From DASSCW01 sp036556325 (GTDB lineage: Bacteria; Chloroflexota; Limnocylindria; QHBO01), in contig DATBJR010000141.1 of NCBI GenBank assembly GCA_036556325.1, forward strand, positions 1 through 38,122: 38,122 bases of DNA, read 5' to 3'. The notes beneath the pieces were generated by a model. The model worked only from the letters and a program-made list of their open reading frames with translations, had not been told where the DNA came from and did not search any database. The first letter of the stretch is position 1. Each line of letters begins with the position of its first letter. The translations under genes were made by a program, and so were the position numbers. Positions 6,858 through 14,625 of this stretch are shown one piece after another.

Positions 6858-7235
6858 GTGGCCATGGAGACCATCGTCTACTGCCTCACCCGCGACCACG
6901 AGCTGGCGGCAGCCATCGATGACCGACGCGGTGAATGCCTGGCCTTCTTCTACAACGACGCGGCCCGCCTGAACCAGGCTGTGATCCTGCGTCAGCCAGA
7001 CCTGGTGATCCTCGACACCGGCGCCATCCGCGTCGAGTACGGCGACGCCGGGCTTGGTCCGGTGGTCGGCTTCCTCCGCGAGCGGGCGCCGGAGGCGCAG
7101 CTGGCAGTCCGTCCCACGGCCGGCACCGAGTGGCTGATCGCCGCCGAGGCGGGTGCAAGCGTCCGGATGCTGCCGGCCGACCTGGAGGGCTGCGTCACGG
7201 CTGTTGCCGCCTTCACCACCGCCCGGGCCGGCTGA
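6858..7235 (+). CDS. CheY-like receiver-fold protein, probably without phosphotransfer chemistry
   Basis: 125 residues (123 if the ATG at 6864 is used). The pattern of alternating strands and helices reads as a five-stranded receiver fold: METIVYCLT / DHELAAAID / ECLAFFYND / LRQPDLVILDTGA / GPVVGFLRERAP / QLAVRP / EWLIAAEAGA / SVRMLP. The aspartate at the end of strand 3 (VILDTG) is in the phospho-acceptor position, but only one acidic residue follows strand 1, and the lysine expected before the proline of strand 5 is replaced (RMLP). So it looks like a degenerate, stand-alone receiver. There is no output domain and no histidine kinase nearby. It converges with sodX, with 3 bases between stops. 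Function unknown. Confidence 0.65.
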   Translation: MAMETIVYCLTRDHELAAAIDDRRGECLAFFYNDAARLNQAVILRQPDLVILDTGAIRVEYGDAGLGPVVGFLRERAPEAQLAVRPTAGTEWLIAAEAGASVRMLPADLEGCVTAVAAFTTARAG

Positions 7236-7238
7236 GGG

Positions 7239-7646
7239 TCACCGGCGGAGCCCGCCGATCCGGTCCGGGGGCCAGTAGCGGAACGCCGCCCGCCATTGCA
7301 CGGCCGAACGCGGCAGGGCGCCGAAGGCTCGTGAATCGGTGCTCGCGTCCGGCGCATCGCCGCGCAGATCGAGGTGGGGACCCGCGGCGTGGACGCGCTT
7401 GATCAGCTCGCGCTCCGGCGTCCGGGGGTCGAAGGCGAGCACGACGTCCCCGGCCCGTGGCGGATGGCGGCGGTAGGTCAGCCGCTCCACCAACAGCCGA
7501 TCCCCGGGGAGCAGGGTCGGGGCCATGGAACGGCCCTGGACCTCGACCACGTCCAGCCAGCCTCGCGCGGCGCGTGACAGCCACGCGCCGGCCACGACCC
7601 CCGCGAGCGCGACGAGGGGCCAGGGGCGGCCCCTCCCGATGGTCAT
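7239..7646 (-). CDS. sodX: Nickel superoxide dismutase maturation protease (S26 signal-peptidase family)
   Basis: 135 residues. This small serine-lysine protease of the signal peptidase I family removes the leader of nickel superoxide dismutase so that its new N-terminus can bind nickel. The catalytic serine is Ser40 in VQGRSMAPTLLPGD and the lysine is Lys83 in ERELIKRV. The late family box RGDAPDASTDSRAFG is present. A hydrophobic segment at residues 9-23 (WPLVALAGVVAGAWL) could anchor it, so membrane association is possible. It starts 18 bases after the sodN stop. The assignment to maturation rather than general secretion rests on the short length and the adjacent sodN, a known pairing. Confidence 0.93.
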   Translation of the reverse strand: MTIGRGRPWPLVALAGVVAGAWLSRAARGWLDVVEVQGRSMAPTLLPGDRLLVERLTYRRHPPRAGDVVLAFDPRTPERELIKRVHAAGPHLDLRGDAPDASTDSRAFGALPRSAVQWRAAFRYWPPDRIGGLRR

Positions 7647-7664
7647 CGGCTCAACGTCGGCCCG

Positions 7665-8096
7665 TCAGGCGGGGCGTCCGCTGACGCGCGTCTTCTCGGG
7701 CCCGCCGGTTGACTTCCACATCTCGTCGACGGTGTCGATCATCGACAGCAGATCGCGCGCGGCGGCCGCGTCCATGCTCTGCTTCACCTTCGAGGCCTGC
7801 TTGGTGGTCTTCCAGAAGGTTTCGTGCAGGTCCGGGTACTTCTCCAGGTGCTCCGGCTTGAAGTAGTCGTGCCAGAGCACGTCGAGATGGTGCTTGACCA
7901 GCTCGGCCCGCTCCTCCTTGACATGGATGCAGCGGGCCCGGAAGAGCTTGTCGTCGCTGGCGTCGTGCTTCTCGATGATGCGCAGGCACGACTCGGCCTC
8001 GATGCGGGCCTGCTCCGGGTCATAGATCCCGCACGGGATGTCGCAGTGGGCGTGGACGCGCCGCGTCGGGCGCAGCAGCGAGCGAAGGGTGATCAT
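7665..8096 (-). CDS. sodN: Nickel-containing superoxide dismutase precursor
   Basis: 143 residues. The enzyme converts superoxide to oxygen and hydrogen peroxide using a nickel ion held by the first residues of the processed protein. The nickel hook is visible as HCDIPCGIY at residues 17-25; His17 becomes the mature N-terminus and Cys18 and Cys22 bind nickel. The 16-residue leader MITLRSLLRPTRRVHA is removed, presumably by the SodX protease encoded just downstream. The rest is the four-helix bundle typical of the family (HHLDVLWHDYFKPEHLEKYP). The start at 8096 has AAAGGAG 7 bases upstream, a strong ribosome site. The 105-base gap before it suggests its own promoter. Confidence 0.97.
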   Translation of the reverse strand: MITLRSLLRPTRRVHAHCDIPCGIYDPEQARIEAESCLRIIEKHDASDDKLFRARCIHVKEERAELVKHHLDVLWHDYFKPEHLEKYPDLHETFWKTTKQASKVKQSMDAAAARDLLSMIDTVDEMWKSTGGPEKTRVSGRPA

Positions 8097-8112
8097 GCCG
8101 TCTCCTTTCGAA

Positions 8113-8161
8113 TGAGCGAGCTCAAGTGAGCGAGCGGTTACCTGGTGTGCGTCTCATCGTA
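8113..8161 (-). promoter_or_regulatory. Candidate sodN promoter region with a direct repeat
   Basis: TACGAT on the minus strand (8156-8161), inside the palindrome TCGTACGA, could be a -10 box giving a leader of about 50 bases. Within that leader TGAGCGAG reads twice on the plus strand (8113-8120 and 8127-8134), 14 bases apart. A regulator site is possible, but I cannot match it to a known Fur/Nur box. Confidence 0.3.
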
Positions 8162-8201
8162 CGAATCCAGCAAGCAGCCTGCCGGAAGACGATTGGGCGG
8201 C

Positions 8202-8957
8202 TCAGGCCCCCATCACGATGCCGCCGTCCACGCCCAGCACCTGGCCGGTGACGTAGCGCGCCTCATCGGAAGCGAAGTACACGGCGGCGGCGGCGACGTC
8301 GTCCACGCTGCCAACGTAGCCGAGCGGCGTGAGGTCGGTGAGCGCCTGGGTGGCCGCTTCGGGCAGGTCGGCGGTGAGATCCGTCTGGATGAGCCCCGGC
8401 GCAATGACATTGCAGGTGATCCCGCGGCTGGCGAGCTCGCGAGCGGTCGTCTTGGTCAGGCCGATGAGCCCCGCCTTGGCCGCGGAGTAGTTGGCCTGGC
8501 CCGCATTCCCCATCCGGCCGGCGGCCGACGACATGTTGATGATGCGGCCGGATCGGGCCTTCATCATCGGCCGGCTGATGGCCCGCGTCATCCAGAAGGG
8601 ACCGTCCAGGTTGGTGGAGAGGACGGCGTCCCACTCCTCCTCGTCCATCCGCATCAGCAGGTTGTCGCGGGTGATGCCGGCATTGTTGACCAGGATGTCC
8701 ACCTTGCCGAAGGCGTCGAGCGCGGCCTTGACGATGGCCTCGCAGGCCTGCCGGCCAGCCGACGTGTCGCCCTGGATGGCCTGGGCCTGGCGACCGGCCG
8801 AACGGATCTCGGCCACGACCTCGTCGGCCGCCGCCTGGTTGCCGCGGTAGTTGACCGCCACGTCCGCACCCTGGCGCCCGAACGCGACGGCGATGGCCCG
8901 GCCAAGGCCGCGGCTGCCCCCGGTGACGAGGGCCACCTTGCCGGTCAGGTCGAACAT
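8202..8957 (-). CDS. fabG: 3-oxoacyl-[acyl-carrier-protein] reductase
   Basis: 251 residues, normal for this short-chain dehydrogenase, which uses NADPH to reduce 3-oxoacyl-ACP in each round of elongation. The nucleotide site is TGGSRGLGRAIA, followed by NNAGITRDN. The catalytic serine is in INMSSAAGR, and Tyr/Lys are in YSAAKAGLIGLT. The C-terminus YVTGQVLGVDGGIVMGA is typical. The ATG at 8957 overlaps the fabH stop by one base (TGATG). It is the last gene of the birA-acc-fab unit. A role in polyhydroxyalkanoate metabolism is possible by sequence, but its neighbours argue for fatty acid synthesis. Confidence 0.95.
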   Translation of the reverse strand: MFDLTGKVALVTGGSRGLGRAIAVAFGRQGADVAVNYRGNQAAADEVVAEIRSAGRQAQAIQGDTSAGRQACEAIVKAALDAFGKVDILVNNAGITRDNLLMRMDEEEWDAVLSTNLDGPFWMTRAISRPMMKARSGRIINMSSAAGRMGNAGQANYSAAKAGLIGLTKTTARELASRGITCNVIAPGLIQTDLTADLPEAATQALTDLTPLGYVGSVDDVAAAAVYFASDEARYVTGQVLGVDGGIVMGA

Positions 8958-10030
8958 CAGCGCGCCGCCGCCAGCTCCGGCTCGACGCGCGGCCTGCCGA
9001 GCCGGGTCTGGTCGCCGGGCGCCAGGAAGGCGCGTGCCGGATCGGCCGTCCATTCGACCACCGCCGCCCCCGCCGTGTAGCCCGCCCCGAAGGCGACCAT
9101 CAGCAGCCGGTCGCCGGGAGTGATCTTGCCGGCGGCGATGGCCTCGACCAGCGCCATCGGCACGCTGGCGGCCGAGGTGTTTCCGTACTTCTCGATGTTG
9201 ACGAAGACCTTCTCCTCCGGAATGGACAGCGCCTTCTCCACGCTGCGAATGATCCGCAGGTTCGCCTGGTGGAAGACGAACTGGTCAATGTCCGCGGCGC
9301 TGAGGCCCGCGTTGGCCAGCGCCGCCTGCGCCGAATCGGCCAGCTGTCGGGTGGCGTACTTGTAGACGTCGCTGCCCAGCATCTGGATGTAGTGCATCTC
9401 CTTGGCCACCGTCTCCGCCGAGGCCGGATGGGCGCTGCCGCCACCGGGCACGATGATGGCGTTGCAGCCGGTCCCGTCGCTGAACAGCTCCCAGCCCAGC
9501 AGCCCGCCGGGCTGGTCCGAGGCCGACAGCAGCACGGCGCCCGCCCCGTCCCCGAACAGCACGCAGGTGCTGCGGTCGCGCCAGTTGATGAACCGGCTGA
9601 GGATCTCGACGCCGATGACCAGCACGTTGCGGTACATCCCGCCGCGGATGAATCCGGTCCCGGCCGCCAGGGCGTAGAGGAAGCCGGAGCAGGCAGCCTG
9701 GAGGTCGAAGCCGGCGGCCCGCGTCGCCCCCAGCTCCGTCGCGACCAGCACGGCCGTGGCGGGCAGCGGGTAGTCCGGGGAGCAGGTGGCCGCGATCACC
9801 AGGTCCAGGTCGGCCGGATCCAGCCCCGCGACCGCCAGGGCGTCGCGGGCAGCGTTGACCGAGAGCGTGGTGGTCGTCTCGTCGGGCGCAGCGATGCGCC
9901 GCTCCCTGATCCCGGTCCGCGTCACGATCCACTCGTCGGAGGTGTCGACCATGGTCGCCAGCTCGTCATTGGTCATGACGCGCTTCGGCGCGTACATCCC
10001 CCATCCGGTGATGACCGCGTTGGCCGTCAT
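8957..10030 (-). CDS. fabH: 3-oxoacyl-[acyl-carrier-protein] synthase III
   Basis: 357 residues. It condenses acetyl-CoA (or another short primer) with malonyl-ACP to begin fatty acid synthesis. The Cys-His-Asn triad is visible: AACSGFLYALA, VFHQANLRII and YGNTSAASVPMAL. N-terminal features include the substrate-gating region TSDEWIVTRTGIRERR. The C-terminal extension after the usual GAGYTAGAAVVEW, about 35 residues ending in ELAAAR, is slightly longer than average. The ATG at 10030 has TGGAGG 8 bases upstream, one of the better ribosome sites of the operon. A 46-base gap separates it from accB. Primer preference (straight or branched) cannot be told from sequence here. Confidence 0.95.
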   Translation of the reverse strand: MTANAVITGWGMYAPKRVMTNDELATMVDTSDEWIVTRTGIRERRIAAPDETTTTLSVNAARDALAVAGLDPADLDLVIAATCSPDYPLPATAVLVATELGATRAAGFDLQAACSGFLYALAAGTGFIRGGMYRNVLVIGVEILSRFINWRDRSTCVLFGDGAGAVLLSASDQPGGLLGWELFSDGTGCNAIIVPGGGSAHPASAETVAKEMHYIQMLGSDVYKYATRQLADSAQAALANAGLSAADIDQFVFHQANLRIIRSVEKALSIPEEKVFVNIEKYGNTSAASVPMALVEAIAAGKITPGDRLLMVAFGAGYTAGAAVVEWTADPARAFLAPGDQTRLGRPRVEPELAAAR

Positions 10031-10076
10031 GCCTGCCTCCAGCTCGAATGCCCCATCGCCTGATCCATCCCGTGCC

Positions 10077-10538
10077 TCATCCGCGTGGGTCGACCTCCAG
10101 CAGCGGCTGCTGGCGCTTCACCAGCGTGCCGCTCTCGACGAGGGTGCGGGTGACCCGGCCGCCCACGTCCGATTTGATCTCGTTGAACAGCTTCATGGCC
10201 TCGATCAGCCCGACGACCGAGCCAACCCCGATTTCGTCGCCCTCCTGCACGTACGCGCGGGCGCCCGGCGACGGCGCCGAATACCAGACGCCGGTCAGCG
10301 GAGCCGAGACGAAGCGATGGCCCGCCGCGGGTTCGCCCCACGGGCTGGTGGGTGGGGGCGGCGCCTCCGGCGTGGGCACGGCGGGCGCGATCGCGGCTGG
10401 GGCCGCCGGTACCGCGGCGTGACGGGACAGCCGCACCGTCAGCTCGCCGGCCTCCACTTCCAGCTCGTCCAGGCCGCTCGCCTCGAAGGCGGGCGCGAGC
10501 AGGTCCACGGCCCGCAGGATCGGGTCGGGGCCGCTCAT
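10077..10538 (-). CDS. accB: Biotin carboxyl carrier protein of acetyl-CoA carboxylase
   Basis: 153 residues. It carries the biotin that shuttles CO2 from biotin carboxylase to the carboxyltransferase. The N-terminal 40 residues (GLDELEVEAGELTVRLSR) match the region that contacts biotin carboxylase. A proline/alanine-rich linker follows (residues 42-68). The biotinyl domain holds the modified lysine, Lys116, in LIEAMKLFNEI. It overlaps the fabF stop as ATGA, so it is co-translated with fabF. A second, lysine-less carrier is encoded in the same operon (14622-15098); this gene is the only one in the window that can be biotinylated. Confidence 0.96.
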   Translation of the reverse strand: MSGPDPILRAVDLLAPAFEASGLDELEVEAGELTVRLSRHAAVPAAPAAIAPAVPTPEAPPPPTSPWGEPAAGHRFVSAPLTGVWYSAPSPGARAYVQEGDEIGVGSVVGLIEAMKLFNEIKSDVGGRVTRTLVESGTLVKRQQPLLEVDPRG

Positions 10539-11800
10539 GACGGGTCATACCGCCGGAAGATCAGCGTGGCGTTGTGGCCGCCAAACCCGAATGAGTTGCT
10601 CATGGCCGTGCGCACCTCGGCACGGCGGGCGGTGTTGGGCACGTAGTCGAGGTCGCAATCCGGATCCGGGAACTCGTAGTTGATGGTCGGCGGCAGACAA
10701 CCATCCTCGATGGCGCGGATGCAGGCAATTGCCTCCACGCCGCCGCCGGCCCCCAGCATGTGACCGGTCATGCTCTTCGTGCTCGACACCGGCACGGCAT
10801 ACGCTCGCTCGCCGAAGACCGTCTTGATGGCGGCCGTTTCGGAGCGATCGTTGGGGCCGGTGCTGGTGCCATGCGCGTTGATGTAGTCGATGTCCCCGGC
10901 CGCCAGCGCAGCGTCGGCCAGGGCGCGGCTCATGCTGCCGGCGGCGCCACGGCCTCCGGGCGCCGGGAGGGTGATGTGGGAGGCGTCATCGGTCGCGCCA
11001 TAGCCGACCAGCTCGGCGTGGATCCGGGCGCCGCGCGCCAGCGCATGCGACAGCTCCTCGAGGACGAGGATGCCGGCGCCATCGGCAATGACGAAGCCGT
11101 CCCGATCGGCATCGAACGGTCGCGAGGCATTCTCCGGCTGGTCGTTGCGCTTGGTCGACAGCGCCCGCATGGCGCTGAAGGCCGCGACCGGGATCTCGCC
11201 GATCCCGGCTTCTGCGCCGCCGGCGATCATGACCTCGGCATCCCCGCGGCGGATGATGTTCAGCGCATCGCCGATGGCGTGGTTGCTGCTGCTGCACGCG
11301 CTGACCGTGGCGTAGTTCGGGCCCCGTGCGTTGGCATAGATCGCCACGTAGCCCGCCGCCATGTCCGGGATCATGGCGGTGACCAGGAACGGGCCGACCC
11401 GGTCGACGCCCAGGTCGTGCGCCTCGATGACGTCGCGGATCATGGTGTTGATGCCACCGATGCCGGTGCCGATGATGACGCCGGTCCCATCGGCCTCCGC
11501 CTCATCGGTGATGGGGTTGGCGAGGCCGGCGTCGCGCAGCGCTTCGGCCGTGGCCGCCCAACCGAAGTGCACGTAGCGGTCGTTGCGGCGCACTTCCTTC
11601 CTGGGCATGAGCCCTTCGGCGTCGAAATCCCTGATCTCGCCGGCGACCTTGCTGTCGACGTTCGACGGGTCGAAGGACTGGATGCGACGGATGCCGCTGC
11701 GCCCGGCGAGCATGGCCTCCCAGGTCGCGGCCACGTCGTTGCCCAGCGGCGTGATCGCCCCCATGCCGGTGACCACGACGCGGCGATCGCCCTCAGCCAC
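10535..11800 (-). CDS. fabF: 3-oxoacyl-[acyl-carrier-protein] synthase II
   Basis: 421 residues from the GTG at 11800 (VAEGDRRVVVTGMGAITPLG). It elongates acyl-ACP by condensation with malonyl-ACP. The catalytic cysteine is in TVSACSSSNHAIGDAL, and the two histidines are in NAHGTSTGPND and SMTGHMLGAGGG. GFGGHNATLIF closes the fold. The residues after the cysteine (SSSNH) differ from the more common ATGxH, probably a neutral variant. The start overlaps the fabZ stop by 8 bases, and longer in-frame starts would run deeper into fabZ. Its own stop overlaps accB. Confidence 0.95.
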   Translation of the reverse strand: MAEGDRRVVVTGMGAITPLGNDVAATWEAMLAGRSGIRRIQSFDPSNVDSKVAGEIRDFDAEGLMPRKEVRRNDRYVHFGWAATAEALRDAGLANPITDEAEADGTGVIIGTGIGGINTMIRDVIEAHDLGVDRVGPFLVTAMIPDMAAGYVAIYANARGPNYATVSACSSSNHAIGDALNIIRRGDAEVMIAGGAEAGIGEIPVAAFSAMRALSTKRNDQPENASRPFDADRDGFVIADGAGILVLEELSHALARGARIHAELVGYGATDDASHITLPAPGGRGAAGSMSRALADAALAAGDIDYINAHGTSTGPNDRSETAAIKTVFGERAYAVPVSSTKSMTGHMLGAGGGVEAIACIRAIEDGCLPPTINYEFPDPDCDLDYVPNTARRAEVRTAMSNSFGFGGHNATLIFRRYDPS

Positions 11801-12275
11801 CGTCGAGCCCCATCGACAGCGACTGGTCGCGGGGGATGATGATCGACAGCTTGCCCTCGACCGCCACCTCGCCATCGACGCTGGCCACGGCCTGCACCCG
11901 GCCGAACATGCCGCGCAGCTTCTCCACGGTCACCTCCAGCCGCAGTTGGTCGCCCGGCTGGACGAGGCGCCGGAAGCGGACCTCGTCGATCCCGGCGAAC
12001 AGGCCGAGCTTGCCGCGGTACGGCTCCAGGGTCAGCACCGCCACTCCGGCGGTCTGGGCCAGCGCCTCGACCATGAGGACGCCGGGCATGATCGGCCGGC
12101 CGGGAAAGTGCCCCATGAACTGTGGCTCGTTGGCGGTCACGCTCTTGATGCCCACCGCGCGCCGGCCCGGTTCGAGCTCGACGATGCGGTCGACCAACAG
12201 GAACGGATACCGATGCGGCAGGATCCGCATGATGTCCGCCGCCTCGAGCGGCAGGGCGTAGTCGCCGGTCGTCAT
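11793..12275 (-). CDS. fabZ: 3-hydroxyacyl-[acyl-carrier-protein] dehydratase
   Basis: 160 residues from the ATG at 12275, a normal hot-dog-fold dehydratase. Key segments are LPHRYPFLLVDRI near the start, and FMGHFPGRPIMPGVLMVEALAQ, which contributes the catalytic histidine and glutamate. It removes water from 3-hydroxyacyl-ACP. GGAG lies 7 bases before this ATG. An alternative ATG at 12293, one base after the accC stop, would add six residues (MEQTER). The C-terminus is slightly extended (SLSMGLDGG), a result of the overlap with fabF. Confidence 0.95.
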   Translation of the reverse strand: MTTGDYALPLEAADIMRILPHRYPFLLVDRIVELEPGRRAVGIKSVTANEPQFMGHFPGRPIMPGVLMVEALAQTAGVAVLTLEPYRGKLGLFAGIDEVRFRRLVQPGDQLRLEVTVEKLRGMFGRVQAVASVDGEVAVEGKLSIIIPRDQSLSMGLDGG

Positions 12276-12294
12276 CCGCTCCGTCTGCTCCATC

Positions 12295-13659
12295 TCAGCT
12301 GCCACCAGCCACGAAGGCCGCCGGCCCGACCCGATCGAGCAGGTTCGTGCTGACCTCGGCATCCAGGAACGTGGCGTTGTCGATGATCCCACGATGGAAG
12401 GGCAGGTTGGTCTTCACGCCCTCCACGGTGAACTCGGCCAGCGCCCGGCGTGCGCGAGCCACGGCCTGCGGCCGGTCCTCGCCCCACACGATCAGCTTGG
12501 CGAGCAGCGAGTCGTAGAACGGGGGCACCTCGTAGCCCTCGTACAGGTGGGTGTCGACGCGCACGCCCGGGCCGCCGGGCAGCTGCAGCCGCTCGACGAC
12601 GCCCGTCTGCGGTGCGAAGCTGTCGCCCGGGTCCTCGGCGTTGATCCGGAACTCGATGGCGTGGCCTCGCAAGGCGATCGCCTCCTGGGTCAGTGAGAGG
12701 CGCTCGCCCGCCGCCGTGCGGATCTGCTCGGCGATGAGGTCGACCCCGGTCAGCATCTCCGTCACCGGGTGCTCGACCTGGATCCGGCAGTTGATCTCGA
12801 TGAAGTAGAAGCTGCCGTCCTTGTCGAGCAGGAACTCAAGCGTGCCGGCGCTCTCGTAGCCGGCGGCCAGCACGCTGCGGATGGCCAGGTCACGCAGCCG
12901 CGCACGGCTGGCATCGTCCATCGCCGGTGACGGCGCCTCCTCGATGATCTTCTGGTGGCGGCGCTGCACGCTGCAGTCGCGCTCGCCAAGGTGGATGCCG
13001 TTGCCATGCTGGTCGATGAGCACCTGGACCTCGACGTGGCGTGACTCCTCGATCCACTTCTCGAAGTAGATGCTGTCGTCGCCGAAGGCGGCCTGCGCCT
13101 CGGATCGCGCCAGGGGCAGGCTCTGCTCCAGCTCCCGCGGGGAGCGCACCAGCCGCATGCCGCGCCCACCGCCGCCCGCCGACGGCTTGAGGAGGATCGG
13201 ATAGCCGGCCTCGTTGGCCTGGTCCAGCGCGTCACGCACGTCGCCCACGATGCCCCGGCTGCCGGGCACCGTGGGGAGGCCATTGGCAGCCAGCATGCGA
13301 CGCACCGCGTACTTGCTGGCGAAGCGCTCCAGCACCTCCGCCCGCGGGCCGATGAACTGCAGGTCGTGCGCCGCGCAGACCTCCGCGAAGCCCGCATCCT
13401 CGGAGAGGAAGCCGTAGCCCGGATGCACGGCGTCGCACCCGGTGATGAGCGCCGCCGACACCACGGCGGGCTGGTTGAGGTAGCTCTTGCGAGCCTCGGC
13501 TGGGCCGATGCAGATGGCCTCGTCGGCCATGCGCACCGCCAGCGTGTCGTGATCGGCCTCGCTGTAGGCAACCACGGCCGCGATGTCGAGGTCCCGGCAG
13601 GCCCGCAGGATACGCACCGCGATCTCGCCGCGGTTGGCGATGAGGATCTTGCTGAACAT
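12295..13659 (-). CDS. accC: Biotin carboxylase subunit of acetyl-CoA carboxylase
   Basis: 454 residues. This ATP-grasp enzyme carboxylates the biotin on the carrier protein using bicarbonate and ATP. The N-terminus SKILIANRGEIAVRI is canonical. The ATP-binding glycine loop is AGGGGRGMRLV (in the segment after LLKPSAGG). HVEVQVLIDQHGNGIHLGER and the metal-binding, catalytic EINCRIQVEHPVTE segment follow. The ATG directly abuts the fabD stop (TAG ATG). All other acetyl-CoA carboxylase subunits are in the same operon, which argues for acetyl-CoA over other acyl-CoA substrates. Confidence 0.96.
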   Translation of the reverse strand: MFSKILIANRGEIAVRILRACRDLDIAAVVAYSEADHDTLAVRMADEAICIGPAEARKSYLNQPAVVSAALITGCDAVHPGYGFLSEDAGFAEVCAAHDLQFIGPRAEVLERFASKYAVRRMLAANGLPTVPGSRGIVGDVRDALDQANEAGYPILLKPSAGGGGRGMRLVRSPRELEQSLPLARSEAQAAFGDDSIYFEKWIEESRHVEVQVLIDQHGNGIHLGERDCSVQRRHQKIIEEAPSPAMDDASRARLRDLAIRSVLAAGYESAGTLEFLLDKDGSFYFIEINCRIQVEHPVTEMLTGVDLIAEQIRTAAGERLSLTQEAIALRGHAIEFRINAEDPGDSFAPQTGVVERLQLPGGPGVRVDTHLYEGYEVPPFYDSLLAKLIVWGEDRPQAVARARRALAEFTVEGVKTNLPFHRGIIDNATFLDAEVSTNLLDRVGPAAFVAGGS

Positions 13660-14625
13660 CTAGGCCGATGCCTCCGCCGGCACGGCGCCGAGCGCCTGCA
13701 GCGTGGCGTCCAGGGTCGACATGTCCGACACGGTCATCGTCCGCGCCTCCGGCGCGATGCGCTTCACCATGCCGCTCAGCGCCGCGCCCGGGCCGCATTC
13801 GACGAAGGTGTCGACGCCGTCGTCGACCATGCGCCGCACCGATGCCACCCACTCCACCGGGGAGCGCACCTGCTCCGCCAGCAGGGCGCGGATCCGGTCA
13901 GCATCGGTGACGGGCTCGCCGGTCACGTTGCTGACCACCGGCGGGCGGGCGTCCGACCAGGCGACCTTCTCGAAGGCCTCGGCCAGCTGGTCGGAGACCT
14001 CCGCCATCCACGGGGAGTGGAACGGGCCGGAGACCGGCAGCGGGATCACGCGTCGCGCCCCCGCGGCCTTCATCGCCTCCTCGGCCGCCAGCAGCCCGTC
14101 CCGCGTGCCGGAGATGACGACCTGGCCTGGCGCGTTGTCATTGGCAATCACCACGTCGGCCGGGGAGGCGACCGCGACGACCGCGTCTGCCACCGCGTCG
14201 CGGTCGAGGCCGATCACCGCGGCCATGCCACCGTCGACCTGTGCCGCGGCCATCAGCTCGCCGCGCCGGGCAACCAGCCGAATGGCGTCCGCGCCCGAGA
14301 TGACGTTCGCCGCGGCAAGCGCTGCGTATTCGCCGACGGAGTGGCCGGCCACGAACGCCGGCCGGATGTCGATCCCGGCCTCCCCGGCGCTGGCCCGCAG
14401 CGCGGCCAGGCAGGCCAGGGAGGTCGCGACCAGGCACGGCTGCGTCTGGCGCGTCTCGTTCAGGCGTTCGGCAGGCCCTTCCCAGGCAGTGCGTGAAACG
14501 GCCCAGCCGGTGGCCGCATCGGCCTGGCGGTAGACCTCGGCGGCAGCCGGGAAACGCTCAGCCAGGTCACGTCCCATCCCCACGGCCTGCGAGCCCTGCG
14601 GCGAGAACAGCAGTGCCAGGCTCAC
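13660..14625 (-). CDS. fabD: Malonyl-CoA:ACP transacylase
   Basis: 321 residues. It moves malonyl groups from CoA to acyl carrier protein. LFSPQGSQAVGMG at the N-terminus, the nucleophile Ser96 in GHSVGEYAALA and the histidine in PVSGPFHSPWM are all present. The start is a GTG at 14625 overlapping the stop of the preceding carrier-like gene as GTGA. Its position between the second carrier protein and accC places malonyl-CoA use next to malonyl-CoA formation. No acyl carrier protein gene is found in the operon, so its partner must be encoded elsewhere. Confidence 0.95.
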   Translation of the reverse strand: MSLALLFSPQGSQAVGMGRDLAERFPAAAEVYRQADAATGWAVSRTAWEGPAERLNETRQTQPCLVATSLACLAALRASAGEAGIDIRPAFVAGHSVGEYAALAAANVISGADAIRLVARRGELMAAAQVDGGMAAVIGLDRDAVADAVVAVASPADVVIANDNAPGQVVISGTRDGLLAAEEAMKAAGARRVIPLPVSGPFHSPWMAEVSDQLAEAFEKVAWSDARPPVVSNVTGEPVTDADRIRALLAEQVRSPVEWVASVRRMVDDGVDTFVECGPGAALSGMVKRIAPEARTMTVSDMSTLDATLQALGAVPAEASA

